Assembly: GCA_001695595.3 (NCBI GenBank)
Contig: MBPM02000008.1
Coordinates: forward strand, 496,001-560,000
Length of the DNA: 64,000 bases
From: Plasmopara viticola
Taxonomy: Eukaryota; Oomycota; Peronosporomycetes; Peronosporales; Peronosporaceae
Direction of reading: 5' to 3'
The notes beneath the pieces were generated by a model, which was not told the DNA's origin, did not search any database, and was given only the letters and a program-made list of their open reading frames with translations. This document shows positions 31,700 through 43,276 of this stretch, one piece after another. The translations under genes and the position numbers were made by a program. The first letter of the stretch is position 1, and each line of letters begins with the position of its first letter.

Positions 31700-33401
31700 A
31701 AAAATTAATGGTGTCGTTTCATAGAAGTGACAGTGGCATTGCGATACGTGACTGTCACATTGACCACTAGAGCATCCACTAGTGCTAGAAATGCCGCCAC
31801 CATTTAATATGATATTTGACGCTGTTCATTATCTGATGTAGACTACAACGCAATCATGTGTCAGCTCGGCCCATGAAAGTCGATAGTATTGGTCACCACA
31901 CACAATAGAAGATATGGCGTTTCTCCATAAGTAATGTGAGGTTGTCGATTGAAGCTCATACGATTTAGCTGTACTGATTTCGTGGGTAGTCAGTCGATCA
32001 CATATAGTCGCAAAGTACAAAAGCTTGCTTCTTGGTAGATATTTGGGCTTCAGATTTCTCTTCTGTAACTTCAATACACATATTTACAATCCTTGTAACT
32101 AATTATGTGGTTGTGTAAGCTCGAAAAGATCGCTAGACTCAAAATTCATTAGCCAAACGTGGATCTGCATCGATTGGACTCTGCTAATTTCGGAAACGTC
32201 ACTTTTTGAAGTTGAATGTGCTTTAAGATCATTGATTTTGCGCTTGGAAGATCACGGTCAATTTGTGGTTAATTTCTATAAGGCGGAACGCTCTTTTGAC
32301 CAAAAGGTCACGTCTCGCAGTCAGGCGAAGATTTTAGGTATAGTGTACACAATACGACGAGAAAACCAAACTATTTGTTCGAAATACTTGATCTGCCCTC
32401 ACTTCTCTTGTAAATAGAAGTGTTGCGGCACTAACTGACCGTTTTTTAATTGATTGACGATAAAAGTGATCGCGAATATCTAAGACTTAAAACTCTTGGT
32501 CTGTGTAAATAAACCTTATTTGTCTTCGTAAATCTCGGCAGAGTCTTTGCTCTTTATTTGTTTGACCTCACACAGAGAAGCCTTGGGCCACATCGCCTCT
32601 GTAACAGCTTCTGCAATGTCGTGTACTCCGCTTTCGTCGATGACAGTGCAACCGCGTGCTGCTTCTTATTCTTCGATGATCTGATGCATCAGCCACTCAT
32701 CATAAATGCGTAGCCACTTGTGCTACGTCGGGTCTTACGCCAGCCCGAACTGCAACTGAGTAATCTTGAAGCTTTTTTTTGTTTGACGCTTGAAGCTTAG
32801 CGTCAAACATCTTTGTTCCTTGGATAGACCAGAATGTGCGCTTAAGTGCTTGCCAGTGTGTATGACACGGATCTGGCGCAAACTATCTGAGAACTTCACC
32901 TACAGCAGCAATATCCGGTCAAGTCTGAACCATAGGGTACATAAGGCAGCCATCAGCTTTGTGATGCGGAATCTTTCTACCTGCAATTTATTTTACGCAT
33001 AGCCTTAGTTAAATATGCCCTTAACCCGCGGTTTCTTTAAAGAACTGCTGATTAACAATACTGGACCTTTACAGAATGTCTTTCGCGAAAAAAATCAACG
33101 CGTTGTAACATTGCCAGTCGCCGTATCTTGTTCACTTTTCATGTCAAGAGCGCTTTGAGATGAATCAAGTCCGTCATGTTAGATCGCCCACCTTGACGAA
33201 TTGCCTCCTTTGTCGACATGCATCTCGCCGTAGTCGACTATCAACTTGTTGTTTAAAGAACCACAACAATCCCATTTTGGTCATTCCACTCGACACAGTT
33301 GCAGTGATCAGCTTCACACTTAGTATTTTAGCTCCAGCTTGAGTCCGTCAATAATCTGGTTCCACCTTCGCGGATAATGCTTCGGACCGTAAAGGGGGCG
33401 T

Positions 33402-33656
33402 TTAAGGCGGCAAACGAAGTTCAGGCGTTATTATTTCGTGTAGCTGTCCGGTGCACCATGTAGATTTTGTCGTCAAGTAGCCCATTAAGAAATGCTGTTT
33501 GTTGTTCATTTGATGCAGAATTATATCATATGTGGCCACTAGGTTGGATAAAATGGTGATCGTCGTGAGCTTTACAGCTGACGCAAACGTTTCTTCGTAG
33601 TCGACACGATACTTGTGTGAAACCTTATTTGCCACAAGTCGGACCTTATGATGCAA
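33402..33656 (-). pseudogene. Copia-type reverse transcriptase fragment
   Basis: An 84-codon open piece reads VRLVANKVSHKYRVDYEETF, then SAVKLTTITILSNLVATYD and LHQMNNKQHFLMGYL. This matches the start of the Ty1/copia RT domain (family form: RLVAKGFxQxxGxDYxETFAPVVK, then QMDVKTAFLNG). The A-F-L-N-G block is altered to HFLMG and the frame is lost soon after, so it is non-functional. Confidence 0.8.
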
Positions 33657-34785
33657 ATAGCCAAATTATCGACAGCTGACCGACTTGGCGTTGGGCTCCG
33701 ACTTTTTTAAGCTTGGGCAGACGCTGTACTACAACATATGTGTCGGGTATGCGTACGCATAACAACCAAACATCTTCACGACATAGCTGTCCGGCTCGGG
33801 TTATCAAGTCGTCATATTACGTTTGGACTGGCAAGAAGCCTTAACTGGCAAATCTTGTAGCAGTCACTATGGCTACGTCGCAATAAAATCTCGACAAAAT
33901 GGCAACTTCCATCATGCACGGAGCTAAATCCACCAGTGTTTAGTATATCCACCTGGCAACTTCATTCAGCTGGGTCGTATACAAAGGTGTGGATTTTGGA
34001 TGATGCTGCGCTTTGTATATATTGCATCAGAGTGGATTTCCGCCATTCTCGTCATGACCCTCTTATTGGCGTTAGTGTCGACACATGCTACAAAATCTGG
34101 AAGCTCATCACCTACTACAGATAGAAATGACACGGAAGTCGTCAATAGGTGTGCAAAATAGCGCTTTTAGGTAAATGCCAGTGTCTACATGGGACAAATG
34201 TCTTAATAATCATGACTTAAGATCGAATCCGTAATAGAATTTCGCGTTTGCTGCCAAGTGCAAGACCGTTATAAGACTTCCAGTGCTTGACAGACGTAAA
34301 ATTATTATTAGTGCCTTAACCACAATACGCCATGACCTGTTTGACCATGTCGGAGGTGCTATATGTTTAAAGTGGCGTTACCATAGCATCCCGATGACCT
34401 TGTCACATTGGCCTCGTTGGTTGTGAAAAGTTTTATGCATAGCTTATATATACTTATTATTCAAGCTTTCAACGATGACCTTTGATTCCAGCGAAGCATC
34501 TATTGTAAAGGTGACTGGATCAACATTCTTCGTTAATCGTCTAGCGAAGAAAGCGGTGCTTGAAAGTTTTGAGGTGTACCATACAGCTATCAGCATACCT
34601 ACTTTCATCCCATGGGGAACCCCCACCGACATCACAGTATTACCAGGTCCTATGGCCCGAAACAATTACCTATACTTTGTTCGATTTACCTGATTGCGGA
34701 CTTCCATGTTAGCCATTCGAGATATGGTCGAAGGCCACAATAATAGGTTGTGCGTTGGAACCCACATCCGAATCTTTAGCTTATA

Positions 34786-34885
34786 ACATCGACTTCAGCT
34801 AGCAAACAGGTAGCAGCTTGGCAAAGGGTGGTGATATCACCACCGTTTGCCAAGCTGCTACCTGTTTGCTAGCTGAAGTCGATGT
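34786..34885. repeat. 100-bp near-perfect palindrome
   Basis: The left arm 34786-34835 is the reverse complement of the right arm 34836-34885, with one mismatch (G26/G45 of the 348xx block). It is centred on GTGAT|ATCAC with no spacer. In copia copy 2 only the left-arm equivalent exists (TTTAGCTAGCAAACATGTAAG near 52379), and the sequence then continues directly into what follows the right arm here. The right arm is therefore an inverted duplication of the left. Confidence 0.97.
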
Positions 34886-35652
34886 AAAAAAATCACGATG
34901 TGCATGCTAACGTATCTCGACAACAGTTATTGTGATCTCAATTCTCATCATGCTGGATAGTAGCAGTGTCGCAATTCAAAAGTTGCTGCTTACAATCACC
35001 ATTAGACACTGCTTCGACTCTATTAAGCCTATCAATTTTTAGAAGTCAAGAACATTGGACTATGCCTTTGCTATACGTCAAGACCAATTACAGCATGGAA
35101 TTACAAGAGGTCGAATTGAAATACCTGCCACATGACGCTAACAATAAAAGCTTAAAAGTCTCCTGATAATAACTTGTTCATGCCATGTCTTTTTGAGTCA
35201 ATAATGGGGCTCATCCTGCGTTTGAGTGTTGTCATAAAGTACGTTTTTACTCGTACGCTCCCATCTCCCCTCTGATCATTTAAAGTCTTTTAGAGTTAAA
35301 ACACGTAGTCCATCTTAACATCCGAACATCACCGTCGCCCCTACATTACTACCAACGAGTTTATCTAATAGCATACAACCTATGAGCGCACGTATGGATC
35401 GTCAATAAACTAAAAAGAAGCGTGACTTTTCTTCAGGCGCTTGCTCCATTTCATGAAGATGTAGTAGTCGTCAATACAAGCGATGCCGCTTCAATCGCTC
35501 ACGTTAATAATCGAGAGAAGAGACCTGGTCGATGCGTTTGCGTCTATAAGTCTAGCCTATGAGAAAAAAGTGGTCAAGATGCAATTATTGCACTGATACA
35601 CAAAAATTTACCCAACCTTTCTTCGGTCCCTCTTTGTTATTATATCCGTACT

Positions 35653-36474
35653 TTACTTGTCGGTAAAAATTGTCTTACTTGATCGACCAAATTTGCCGTC
35701 GAAAAACACTTCTGTCGGGTCGAGTCGACCCGAGAGTTTGTCGTGTTTTACAGCTGGATCCGCATGCCCGAGGGCAATCACCACTGGCACACTGTATCGG
35801 TCTGGAATATCAAGAGCATTTTTCACTCGAGTTTGATCAAATCCTTCCATTGGACACGTTGCGAGACCGTACATTTGCGCGGCATACAAAAAGGTCGCGG
35901 CAACAAAAGCTGTTTGCTTGAACGCCCACGCTTCAGTCGATACGTTGGAAGGGGCTGGCCGCAGCGGCGACACTGCCGTTGAAATGATCGCGCGAAGAAC
36001 GCTTGCAACCGTACCCTCTCCTGAAAAGAGACGCACGACATGAGGCATATTGTTCACAACATCCCCCGAAGCGCCATTGTCGTGTGCCAGTTGCTGGAGC
36101 CGCGGTACGCGCTTGGTAGGCTCTAGATCGGCCGCAAAGACTGCGACGACCGGAGCCTCTTGAACTCTACGGGCGTTCGTGGCCATCATGGCGTCGGCAA
36201 GCTTGTCTCGATCCTTCTGTTCGCGCACGAAAATACAGGCATAAGGCTGAACGTTAAAACTTGTTGGAGCTCGCTGCGTGAGCCGTAAGATCTCCTTGAG
36301 CGTCGCATTCGGCACGGGCGTGGGCAAGAACGCTTTGCATGCATAACGCTCCTCAATCACAGCTCTTACATCGGTTCGTAAAGTCGTGAGCAAGCGAGTG
36401 CGAGCCACGAAGCCTGTGCGTTGGAGAAACGGCGTCGAGCTCGACCGATTCTTACGAAAGTATCGCGACGCCAT
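35653..36474 (-). CDS. Nitroreductase-family FMN oxidoreductase, possibly organellar
   Basis: From the ATG at 36474 the protein is 273 residues. The first about 30 residues (MASRYFRKNRSSSTPFLQR) are Arg/Ser-rich without acids, as in a mitochondrial presequence. Nitroreductase features follow: EERYACKAFLPTPVPNATL, RLTQRAPTSFNVQPYACIFV (flavin-contact region of the family), an Ala-rich helix with FVAATFLYAAQMYGLATCPM, then EGFDQTRVKNALDIPDRYSV and a final VVIALGHAD strand. The family reduces quinones and nitro compounds with NAD(P)H and bound FMN. It is the only intact host-type gene in about 39 kb of repeat-rich DNA. The frame upstream of 36474 begins at a non-ATG codon and is not used. Confidence 0.86.
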   Translation of the reverse strand: MASRYFRKNRSSSTPFLQRTGFVARTRLLTTLRTDVRAVIEERYACKAFLPTPVPNATLKEILRLTQRAPTSFNVQPYACIFVREQKDRDKLADAMMATNARRVQEAPVVAVFAADLEPTKRVPRLQQLAHDNGASGDVVNNMPHVVRLFSGEGTVASVLRAIISTAVSPLRPAPSNVSTEAWAFKQTAFVAATFLYAAQMYGLATCPMEGFDQTRVKNALDIPDRYSVPVVIALGHADPAVKHDKLSGRLDPTEVFFDGKFGRSSKTIFTDK

Positions 36475-36486
36475 TTTTTGAGTCAA

Positions 36487-37120
36487 AGGGAATGCTAAAA
36501 TTCCGGAATGAAACCTCTAGATTAGAATACTGCCTGCAAAAATCCTTTTTGAGAGGGTTGTATGAGTGATACACCAACGAGAAATGCCTTGCTAGGTACG
36601 CCTCATTGTCGTTACTTATTGCGCAGTGCTTTGCGGTAGACCTCATAGGAATGAACAAGGGAGAGACGACGCATCCTCACCGCCACATTATTGTAAAATG
36701 CTCTACACAGAAGCCAAGGCTATGGCAAGGTATTTTGAAATGTGTTCGTCCACAGAAACGTCACGAAACTCTGACAGGTAGGATGGTTGGCTCCTTAGCT
36801 TTACCGTAGGTCACTATTTTCTTAAGCAAGTGCTTGTTTATCTTCCGAAAGCGGAAAAGATAAATAAGCGAATGCTGCGGCAGAAAGCAGAACAATGCAA
36901 CGGCAACACTTGACGACATTAGGCGAGTCTTTGGGCTGTAATTATTTAGGTCTCGCTACTGAAGCAACACATTTTGAAATTTTCCACGCTCGATTCGTGA
37001 CCGCACGCATCACTTGTTACTGGTGCAATTTCATCAGATATCTGGTGTAGTTTCTGCTTGAGAGACCACGTACGACGGCGTTACGTTTTTACGCTTTTGG
37101 GTTGCATCGAGGCTTAAATA
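36487..37120. other. No gene recognised
   Basis: Short conflicting frames only (36452-36658 on minus, 36606-36809 on plus). This is the probable promoter side of the nitroreductase gene, followed by the decayed end of the neighbouring CRN pseudogene. Confidence 0.4.
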
Positions 37121-37797
37121 CTAAGTTTTTAGACTTGGCATGCAGTCGCACGTACCTCCAAGAGACAGCGATGAAGTACTATATGGCACATCATACCACA
37201 TCATTGCTGTCTCTCGGAATGCGCTCGTTGCTCTTATACGCGAAAGGAAAGCGGACGATTTCAATTGGCCTCTCCTTGTTTTCTTTGACGATCGATTCTT
37301 GCCATATATCCGAGGTCCATGTGGTGCTTGAACCGCATCTTGTTGTTGAGATTCAGCAGCATGGAGTAGCGCGGTGTTCTCGTTCGCTTCGTTACTTGTT
37401 TTCTGGTTCACTTCGTTGACCAAATCAACCAGGCCATCGTAATGCGCTTTCCAAGATGACAGCGCGTCCTTCAAAAGCAAGCCAATCGATGCTTCGACGA
37501 AAAAGACCACACACAGGGGCGACCGGCCGGACATTTCCACACATCCCTATCCGTCGAATATGTTTTCTCCATACAACCAAGAGATGAACGCAACCATTGA
37601 GCCTTTGCTTCTTCATCCTCTACGCTCTGTTCTGCATAAGCGCGGTTAGCAAGTAGCCATTTCACAGAAATATATAGCGAATACTTACGCTAATACTTGA
37701 CCAATCTGGGGTCAGATTCGCCGACATCGACACAATGAGATTTTGAAACTGGGAGTTCCACTAAAACGTGGATTTTTTCTTCTCCAAGCTGAAGTTA
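37121..37797 (-). pseudogene. Crinkler (CRN) effector pseudogene c, 5' truncated
   Basis: Minus-strand sequence enters at 37797 inside the CRN N-terminal region, just before the IHVLVELP motif that closes it (the family HVLVxxP element). It continues through the same intron-like GTAAGT...CAG block seen in the other copies and into the downstream region (AEQSVEDEEAKAQWL, then a DLVNEVNQKTSNEAN stretch and ESQQQDAVQAPHG). The LYLAR-bearing first half is missing, cut at the edge of a tandem repeat. Frames change several times. CRN proteins are oomycete effectors delivered into host cells. This copy cannot make one. Confidence 0.7.
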
Positions 37798-37804
37798 CCA
37801 AAGA

Positions 37805-38330
37805 AAGCTGCTTATGCAAATTGCTAATTATTTGAAAGCCTTTATAACTTGGAAAGTTTAGCAAGCACACAATGTCTTGTTAAGTTTCAATACTATAAGT
37901 CTCGAATTTGGCTTGACTTTTATTAGCACCGGCACTTAGCAGCTCACACTTTATAAGCCGCATATGCTTAATACCAAAAGTTCAATACTATATCGATTTC
38001 AATTCGGAAACGTCTAGCAATTACTTAATGCTCTGTTGAGATGCAACACTATAACTTCGGAGTTTGGCTTGAAATTTATTAGCACCGGCACTTGGCAGTT
38101 TTCACTAAAAGTTGAAAGCTGCTTATGCAAATTGCCAATTAATTGAAAACCATAATAACTTGGAAAGTTCAGCATGAACTCAATGTCCTATTAAGTTTCA
38201 ATACTATAAGTTCGAATTTGGCTTGGATTTTATTAGCACCGGCACTTAGCAGCTCACAGTTTGTAAGCTACTTTTACCTACAAGTAATAAATCTGATACT
38301 GAATCGATTTGAAACTTAGCAGTTAATGAA
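37805..38330. repeat. Tandem repeat, period about 155 bp (about three copies)
   Basis: ATTAGCACCGGCACTT recurs at 37922, 38078 and 38232, spacing 156 and 154 bp. The longer segment starting AAGCTGCTTATGCAAATTG recurs at 37805 and 38116 (311 bp apart), so alternate units are most alike (a dimer-type higher-order arrangement). The array begins within 10 bp of the point where the CRN pseudogene is truncated and ends near the left end of element E1. Confidence 0.85.
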
Positions 38331-38469
38331 AGTTAATAAAGTAGAGCTTCAGCACTAATCATTATAAACGAATATAATTGATTTCTTTCGCCGCCCCATG
38401 CGAAAGTAAATTACTTTAGTACGTCAGCCTCTGTTCGGCCGTATTTCAATGTGATTTTTTCACACTGAC

Positions 38470-41400
38470 CCAGAGAAAAAGCCGGTTTTTAAAACAAATG
38501 GTAGGAGGTTCGTAGATGTCAAGTTTGAATGAGTCACCATGAATCACAATGGTCACCACCTTCCACGCAATGACAGCCGACTGCAGTAAGTCGAGATTGT
38601 AGAGTCACCGAGTCACCGAGTCACCACATTTGCAAATTTCTCCTACTTCTTTAAAATCACCACGTTTTGCAACTTATCTTACTTATTTACAGTCACCGCT
38701 TTCATGCACGTCCTCTATCGTACTACACCTTCTTGTATATTATGCAATGATATAACTTGGTGACTAAGGTGAATCAGGCGAATAGTGACCTTTTTTTCAA
38801 TTACTCAGAAAATGAATAGATATCGAAATGAACCATAGTGGTGACTGATGGGTACTCATGGGGGCTCACTCGAAATCGACATCCAGAAACGACAATACGA
38901 TCATGTGCAAAGGGCGGGAATCCTAGGTATGACATCATAATGAAAAATGATTTTTGGCGGAAAGTATATAGAAAATAAAAGAGCATAATCATAGTCATAT
39001 TGAGTGGGGAACTTCGTCGAGGGCGAGCAGTGCAAGCTTGCTCGCGACAAAAAGAGCGATGCGGCAAGCATTATTGATCGTAAAATTATTGTCGCATACA
39101 ATAATTGCGTATAATTTCAAGTGACAAAAGCTATAAAGAGTGAAAGTGAATACGCTTCCTGCAAGTGTAATTGTTCGCGGCCTTTCCAAAAAAAATTCGA
39201 CGAAGTTGACAGTCACAGCAAACGTGCAGTAGAAACAACCTTACAATTGCTTGGCTGTAGAGGGCAAAATGACGGCGGTCAAATATTAGAAGTACTTTTA
39301 CGTTAGTTGAAGAAAAATCACCACAAGTCAATACCACACTCGTCGCTGGGGTTGTTGATGCACCAGCACTTTCGGTGATCCTTCCCGTCGGGGTCTGATC
39401 TGTACGATCTGTCATCGCTGCGCAACGGGGTCATCAAAGTAATAAATTTGGTTCTACTGATCCGACAAATCCTAACGATAACAACGTCTTGCCAGTGTGG
39501 AATAAGAGAACAACACCGAGCTCCAATTTGGAAAAGACGAACTGAATGTGATTGAGTTCAATCCGGACAAACGTACAAATTGGCAATTTCTTCCAATCTA
39601 GTCCCGGATTCAAGCCGGTAGTTGTCCAGCAGAAATGAGCGTCATTCTCAACGCGGTCACGCATTTATTACATCTTGACTTCGCCGATGATCATCCGTAT
39701 GGACCATTTATCGTCCACAAGATATGTCCTCGTGTATATAACATTATCAGCGGAACTCCTCGTGTGAATGATCTTGGGTATATGAGCACGGGTTGATGTG
39801 CGGCTTAATCATATCAAACATGTGCTATATTATAGTGAAAAACGCTGCTATGAACCTTTTTTTTAAATACTTCGCTTATTTGATAAGTGAAAACGACAAT
39901 GATTTCTCTTATCAAAGGCACGCAAGGACGTGGTAAGATTTCTTTGTTTGAAATCTTTCATCGCTTCGTAATTTGACCTCACAATAGCCTTATATTTCCG
40001 CCGATGGAGCACATTACTGCTCAATTTAACTAGACAGAGCCTTTGACTCGAGTAACCGCTCTATGAACAACCAAATGAAGATTTTATCTTCGGCGATCGT
40101 ACGCAGATTGAATGAAACAACTGAAGTCACTGACTACGCAAATTATGTGATCTTGACAAACAATGATTCTGGCTCAATTATCAAAGCCAATGATCGTCAA
40201 TACATATGGCTCATCGCCAGTGAAAGCCGTGTCAGTAATTAACGATACTTGATACAATTTGTTATTTTGCTAGTCTCGATGCGGGTCGTGATATTTTTCG
40301 CTAGTCGCGCGTGTTGCTTTGACAGGCTTCAGGCCACAAATGTCCCCTCTCACAAAGGTAAGAATATATTCAAGATAGAGCAAACTAACAGCGTCGTGAA
40401 GTGGCTCATAATATATATGAGAGACTCAGCGATGAAGAGAATGTCAAAATTAAAGAAGCATCGACGTCTGAGTGGTATGGCAAAGACTGCAGATGAGCTG
40501 AAACGAGCAAAAAATTTCAGACCATGCCTTTCAATGTATTTAGTGGGTTGTTGGAGATAGACTCTCAAATTGAATATTGTGAGCGTCTACAGTTCTGATC
40601 TCTTGCGACAGACCTTTGAAGCGAGGTTAGCGCCGTGCATTTAATAAAAAAACATTTAGTTTCGTCATGTGCAAAGACAAAAATTAAATTTACAAAGCTT
40701 CCGCCCATCGGATGTTCTGTATATATTCAAAGTGACATGTTAGTGTTGACTTCCACATTCGCATTAAACGTTCTCGAAGAGCCTTTCTTTAGTTAGCATT
40801 GACTGCCACATTCGCATGTAACTTTTCGACGAGCCTTCTTTTATGAAGCCTGTTGTATCGCTTGTTCTTCTAATTGATCATTATTTACTTGGCCTCCCAA
40901 TTTGTTCCTGCTTTTCCTTTATACTCATTTAAGCCAGCTCTTTTGGATTTGTTGGTCCATAACATTTCGTAAGCGAGTAACTGAGATCTATTGGAAACCT
41001 CATTCTGCTTGTTCAGAATAATCTAAGTTTATACGGACCATATTTCTTACGATATGGATAGATCGCAATTTCGCTCGTTGCTTTTTCGGCATCACAATGC
41101 TGTAAATTTGACCTGTGCCCATTCATACGATGCTTAAGTTGATCAACGAAGCAGATGTCTTTTTGGCTACAAACGAATTTTTTAAGCAGATCCAATCATG
41201 ACTGCATCTAATTACTATATCAATCAAACATAACGACTAGTAAAAAGCGAAATTATAATAATGGCTGCAGCTACTTACCATAACTATCAGACATCAAGTT
41301 CAAAGACGACTTGAGTAAAGGAAGTTCCTCTCTTAATACGCCGACGAGTCATTCGAGGAGTCAATCCGACTCTCCTCACTTCTTCTATCAGACCACACAG

Positions 41401-43216
41401 TGGAATAGCTTCAGATCCGACCGCAGAAGTGTTTTTAAGCTCACTATCGATTTAGGACGAAAATGATGCGCGTGGCTTTTACTTGACTGCGAGTGGCTTA
41501 ATCGAACCGGCTTGCCGTGCAGGACTTTGACAGCCTGCGCATTACTCGAATCGACGGTAAATCCCGTGCACGTCTAAATTAAATCACCTCGATAACTTAT
41601 ACACATAGCAAACGGCAAAACATGTCAAAGATTAGTATATCTGAGACAAATAGTCTGAAAAAAGCTAAGAAATAATAAATGCGTCATCAAGCTCGGCCGC
41701 ATCGAAAATAATCTCTCGGATACGACAATCAACTTGTATTTTTGTCGAATGATACAGCTATTTGAGGCTGTCGAAATTAAGCATCAGTGGGATTCTGAAG
41801 CGTTTATTATCGCCACTTTTAAACTAAATTCGGCGATAAAAGCTTCCAAAAGACATTCAGAGTGTAAAACTCGGATATAATTGTAATTCTGCAAGCTTTT
41901 ATCCGAGAAAAATTGTCTAGTAATGGAATTGAATGGGTACTGTTTATGGTAAGAACTCGATGCAATTTGCTTACTTCAACGTGGTTAGAAAACTTCTAGG
42001 CATGCAAAACACAGAGGAGAAGCATGATTATGAGCTCACTTCGTAAAAAAAAAGAAGTGGACCAGTTACGAAGAACTAATGTCAGTTCCTGACAAGGTGA
42101 AGAAGACACTCTCCGACACGTAAGGTTAGATATTTCTTTATAAAGCCGTTTATGATGCGCTAGCCAAAGTCAGAAAAAAGATTACTTAAAGCTTGCGCTC
42201 AATCGCCTTACGCTGTGGCTGAGCATATTATACTCTCCAATCAGTTTGGCATAGCGTGTTCCTCACCCCTAGGGAAAGCTCCAATCATCTTCAAGAAACA
42301 ACTTGCGTCTGATTGACTTCAAGCGCTTTTGACTATTAAAATCGCGAATAGTTAAACTAGACAATGACTTCTAGGGCTTTCGAATAATGAGGTCTCAAAT
42401 GGTTAAACTAGATAAACTAGTTTTCTTATATAATCATATCGCAAATTCTTGGCCGACACCCTCGGGAAACAAACAGAGAAATTGCTATGGTTCGTATATA
42501 ATCATCAGTCGGGTAAACATGACTAGGCAAAATCAAAAAATATTTTTATTAATGTCCCATCAGAGCTTGTCTCGAAATACGACAGAAAGTTGATGTCAAT
42601 AAACATGATTTGGCATAATTCAGCGCCGCACATCACCACAATTACTAAACTACGTAAAGTCACTCATTTAGAGAAGAATCGCCTTCACGAGAGGCTACTT
42701 CAGAGTACCATGGCTGCTAGCTACCACAGGATTTTATATCGGGCAAATGCTCCTGTTTATGACGAATCGTTTAAGCCCGAGCCTGCTAAAATGTCTGCAC
42801 CTATTGCCAAGCCAGCGCCTGGTAAGCTTCTATGCAGACCTTTAGACCGTCGGGAACGCATATTACACGGATATCACTCCTTCTGATAGCGATAAGACGC
42901 TTGAGATTGACATGTATGAGATATGATACTGGAGGTGTTGTTATTCGTTGCTAACTAATAATTTACTTGCTAAACCTCATAAGCGATTATGGAGCAAGTT
43001 TAAAACGAACATATCGCAAAGCTAGTCCACTCCTGTGAAAATTTGTGGACTAAAAGCTTGTCTAAGATGCGACAAATCTCTCGTCAATATCCAAACGTTG
43101 CTTGTGTTTCATGCATTTGTAGATCTTTGGCGGATAATTGAGAAGGGCAAGAGCTTTAAAAAGCCGCTATTTGATAGCCCGAGCGCGACTTTATAAAATT
43201 CAGTTTGAATAAATGC
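38470..43216 (+). mobile_element. Element E1: decayed virus/transposon-like unit with D5-type helicase
   Basis: About 4.7 kb that aligns by eye, in one order, with E2 (plus) and E3 (minus). Order along E1: left end with GAGTCACC-rich non-coding leader (38530-38700); coding remains of a large protein ending in a helicase domain (about 39000-40560); a spacer (40600-41000); an opposite-strand coding region (about 41000-41570); and a right portion with further coding-like remains (41640-42900). Frameshifts and stops occur throughout. No LTRs or terminal inverted repeats were identified. The left end faces CRN pseudogene c head-to-head across a tandem repeat. E1 stops at the 43217 palindrome. Confidence 0.7.
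39000..40560 (+). pseudogene. D5/SF3-like helicase-primase pseudogene in E1
   Basis: Three-frame reading recovers ordered motifs: a Cys-rich N-terminal part (SCKCNCSRPFQKKFDEV near 39160), a DLYDLSSLRNGVIKV block (39400), a Walker A IKGTQGRGKISLFEIF with GTQGRGK at 39917-39937, a MNNQMK helix (about 40063), the sensor-like YVILTNND at 40144-40167, and a following ANDRQY. This order and spacing match the ATPase domain of D5-type SF3 helicases of large DNA viruses and related plasmid-like elements. After it comes a TNSVVKWL segment (about 40380), like the C-terminal winged region of these proteins. Walker B is blurred here (TEPLT in place of DEA) and several stops interrupt the frame. The family call is inference from motifs only. 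Confidence 0.62.
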
Positions 43217-43276
43217 AAAGCCCTTCGGAAACGCATATTACTTGGTTCCAAGTAATATGCGTTTCCGAAGGGCTTT
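43217..43276. repeat. Perfect 29-bp-arm palindrome with TT centre
   Basis: 43217-43245 is the exact reverse complement of 43248-43276, with only TT between them. The right arm belongs to an inverted partial copy of the element (to about 43745). The left arm is a snap-back copy of its end inserted at the right edge of E1. A related single-orientation sequence, GGGAACGCATATTAC, is at about 42847. Confidence 0.97.

Larger units (their letters stand above)
31700..35010 (-). mobile_element. Degenerate Ty1/copia retrotransposon, copy 1
   Basis: The segment aligns by eye with 48980-52535 over most of its length in the same order and orientation. Shared landmarks include TAGAAATGCCGCC / TAGAGATGCCGCC near the left end (31787 and 49057) and the AGTAGCAGTGTCGC block near the right end (34968 and 52491). 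Coding remains are on minus: reverse transcriptase at 33402-33656 and an RNase H-type region around 31829-32074. Many stops and frameshifts show it is dead. I could not place flanking LTRs. A fold-back palindrome interrupts it at 34786-34885. Confidence 0.75.

Noticed and set aside
37805..38330. Possible CRISPR-like or satellite array
   Set aside because: Units are contiguous, about 155 bp and diverged, with no short repeat-spacer structure; CRISPR is not expected in a nuclear genome. Kept as a tandem repeat.
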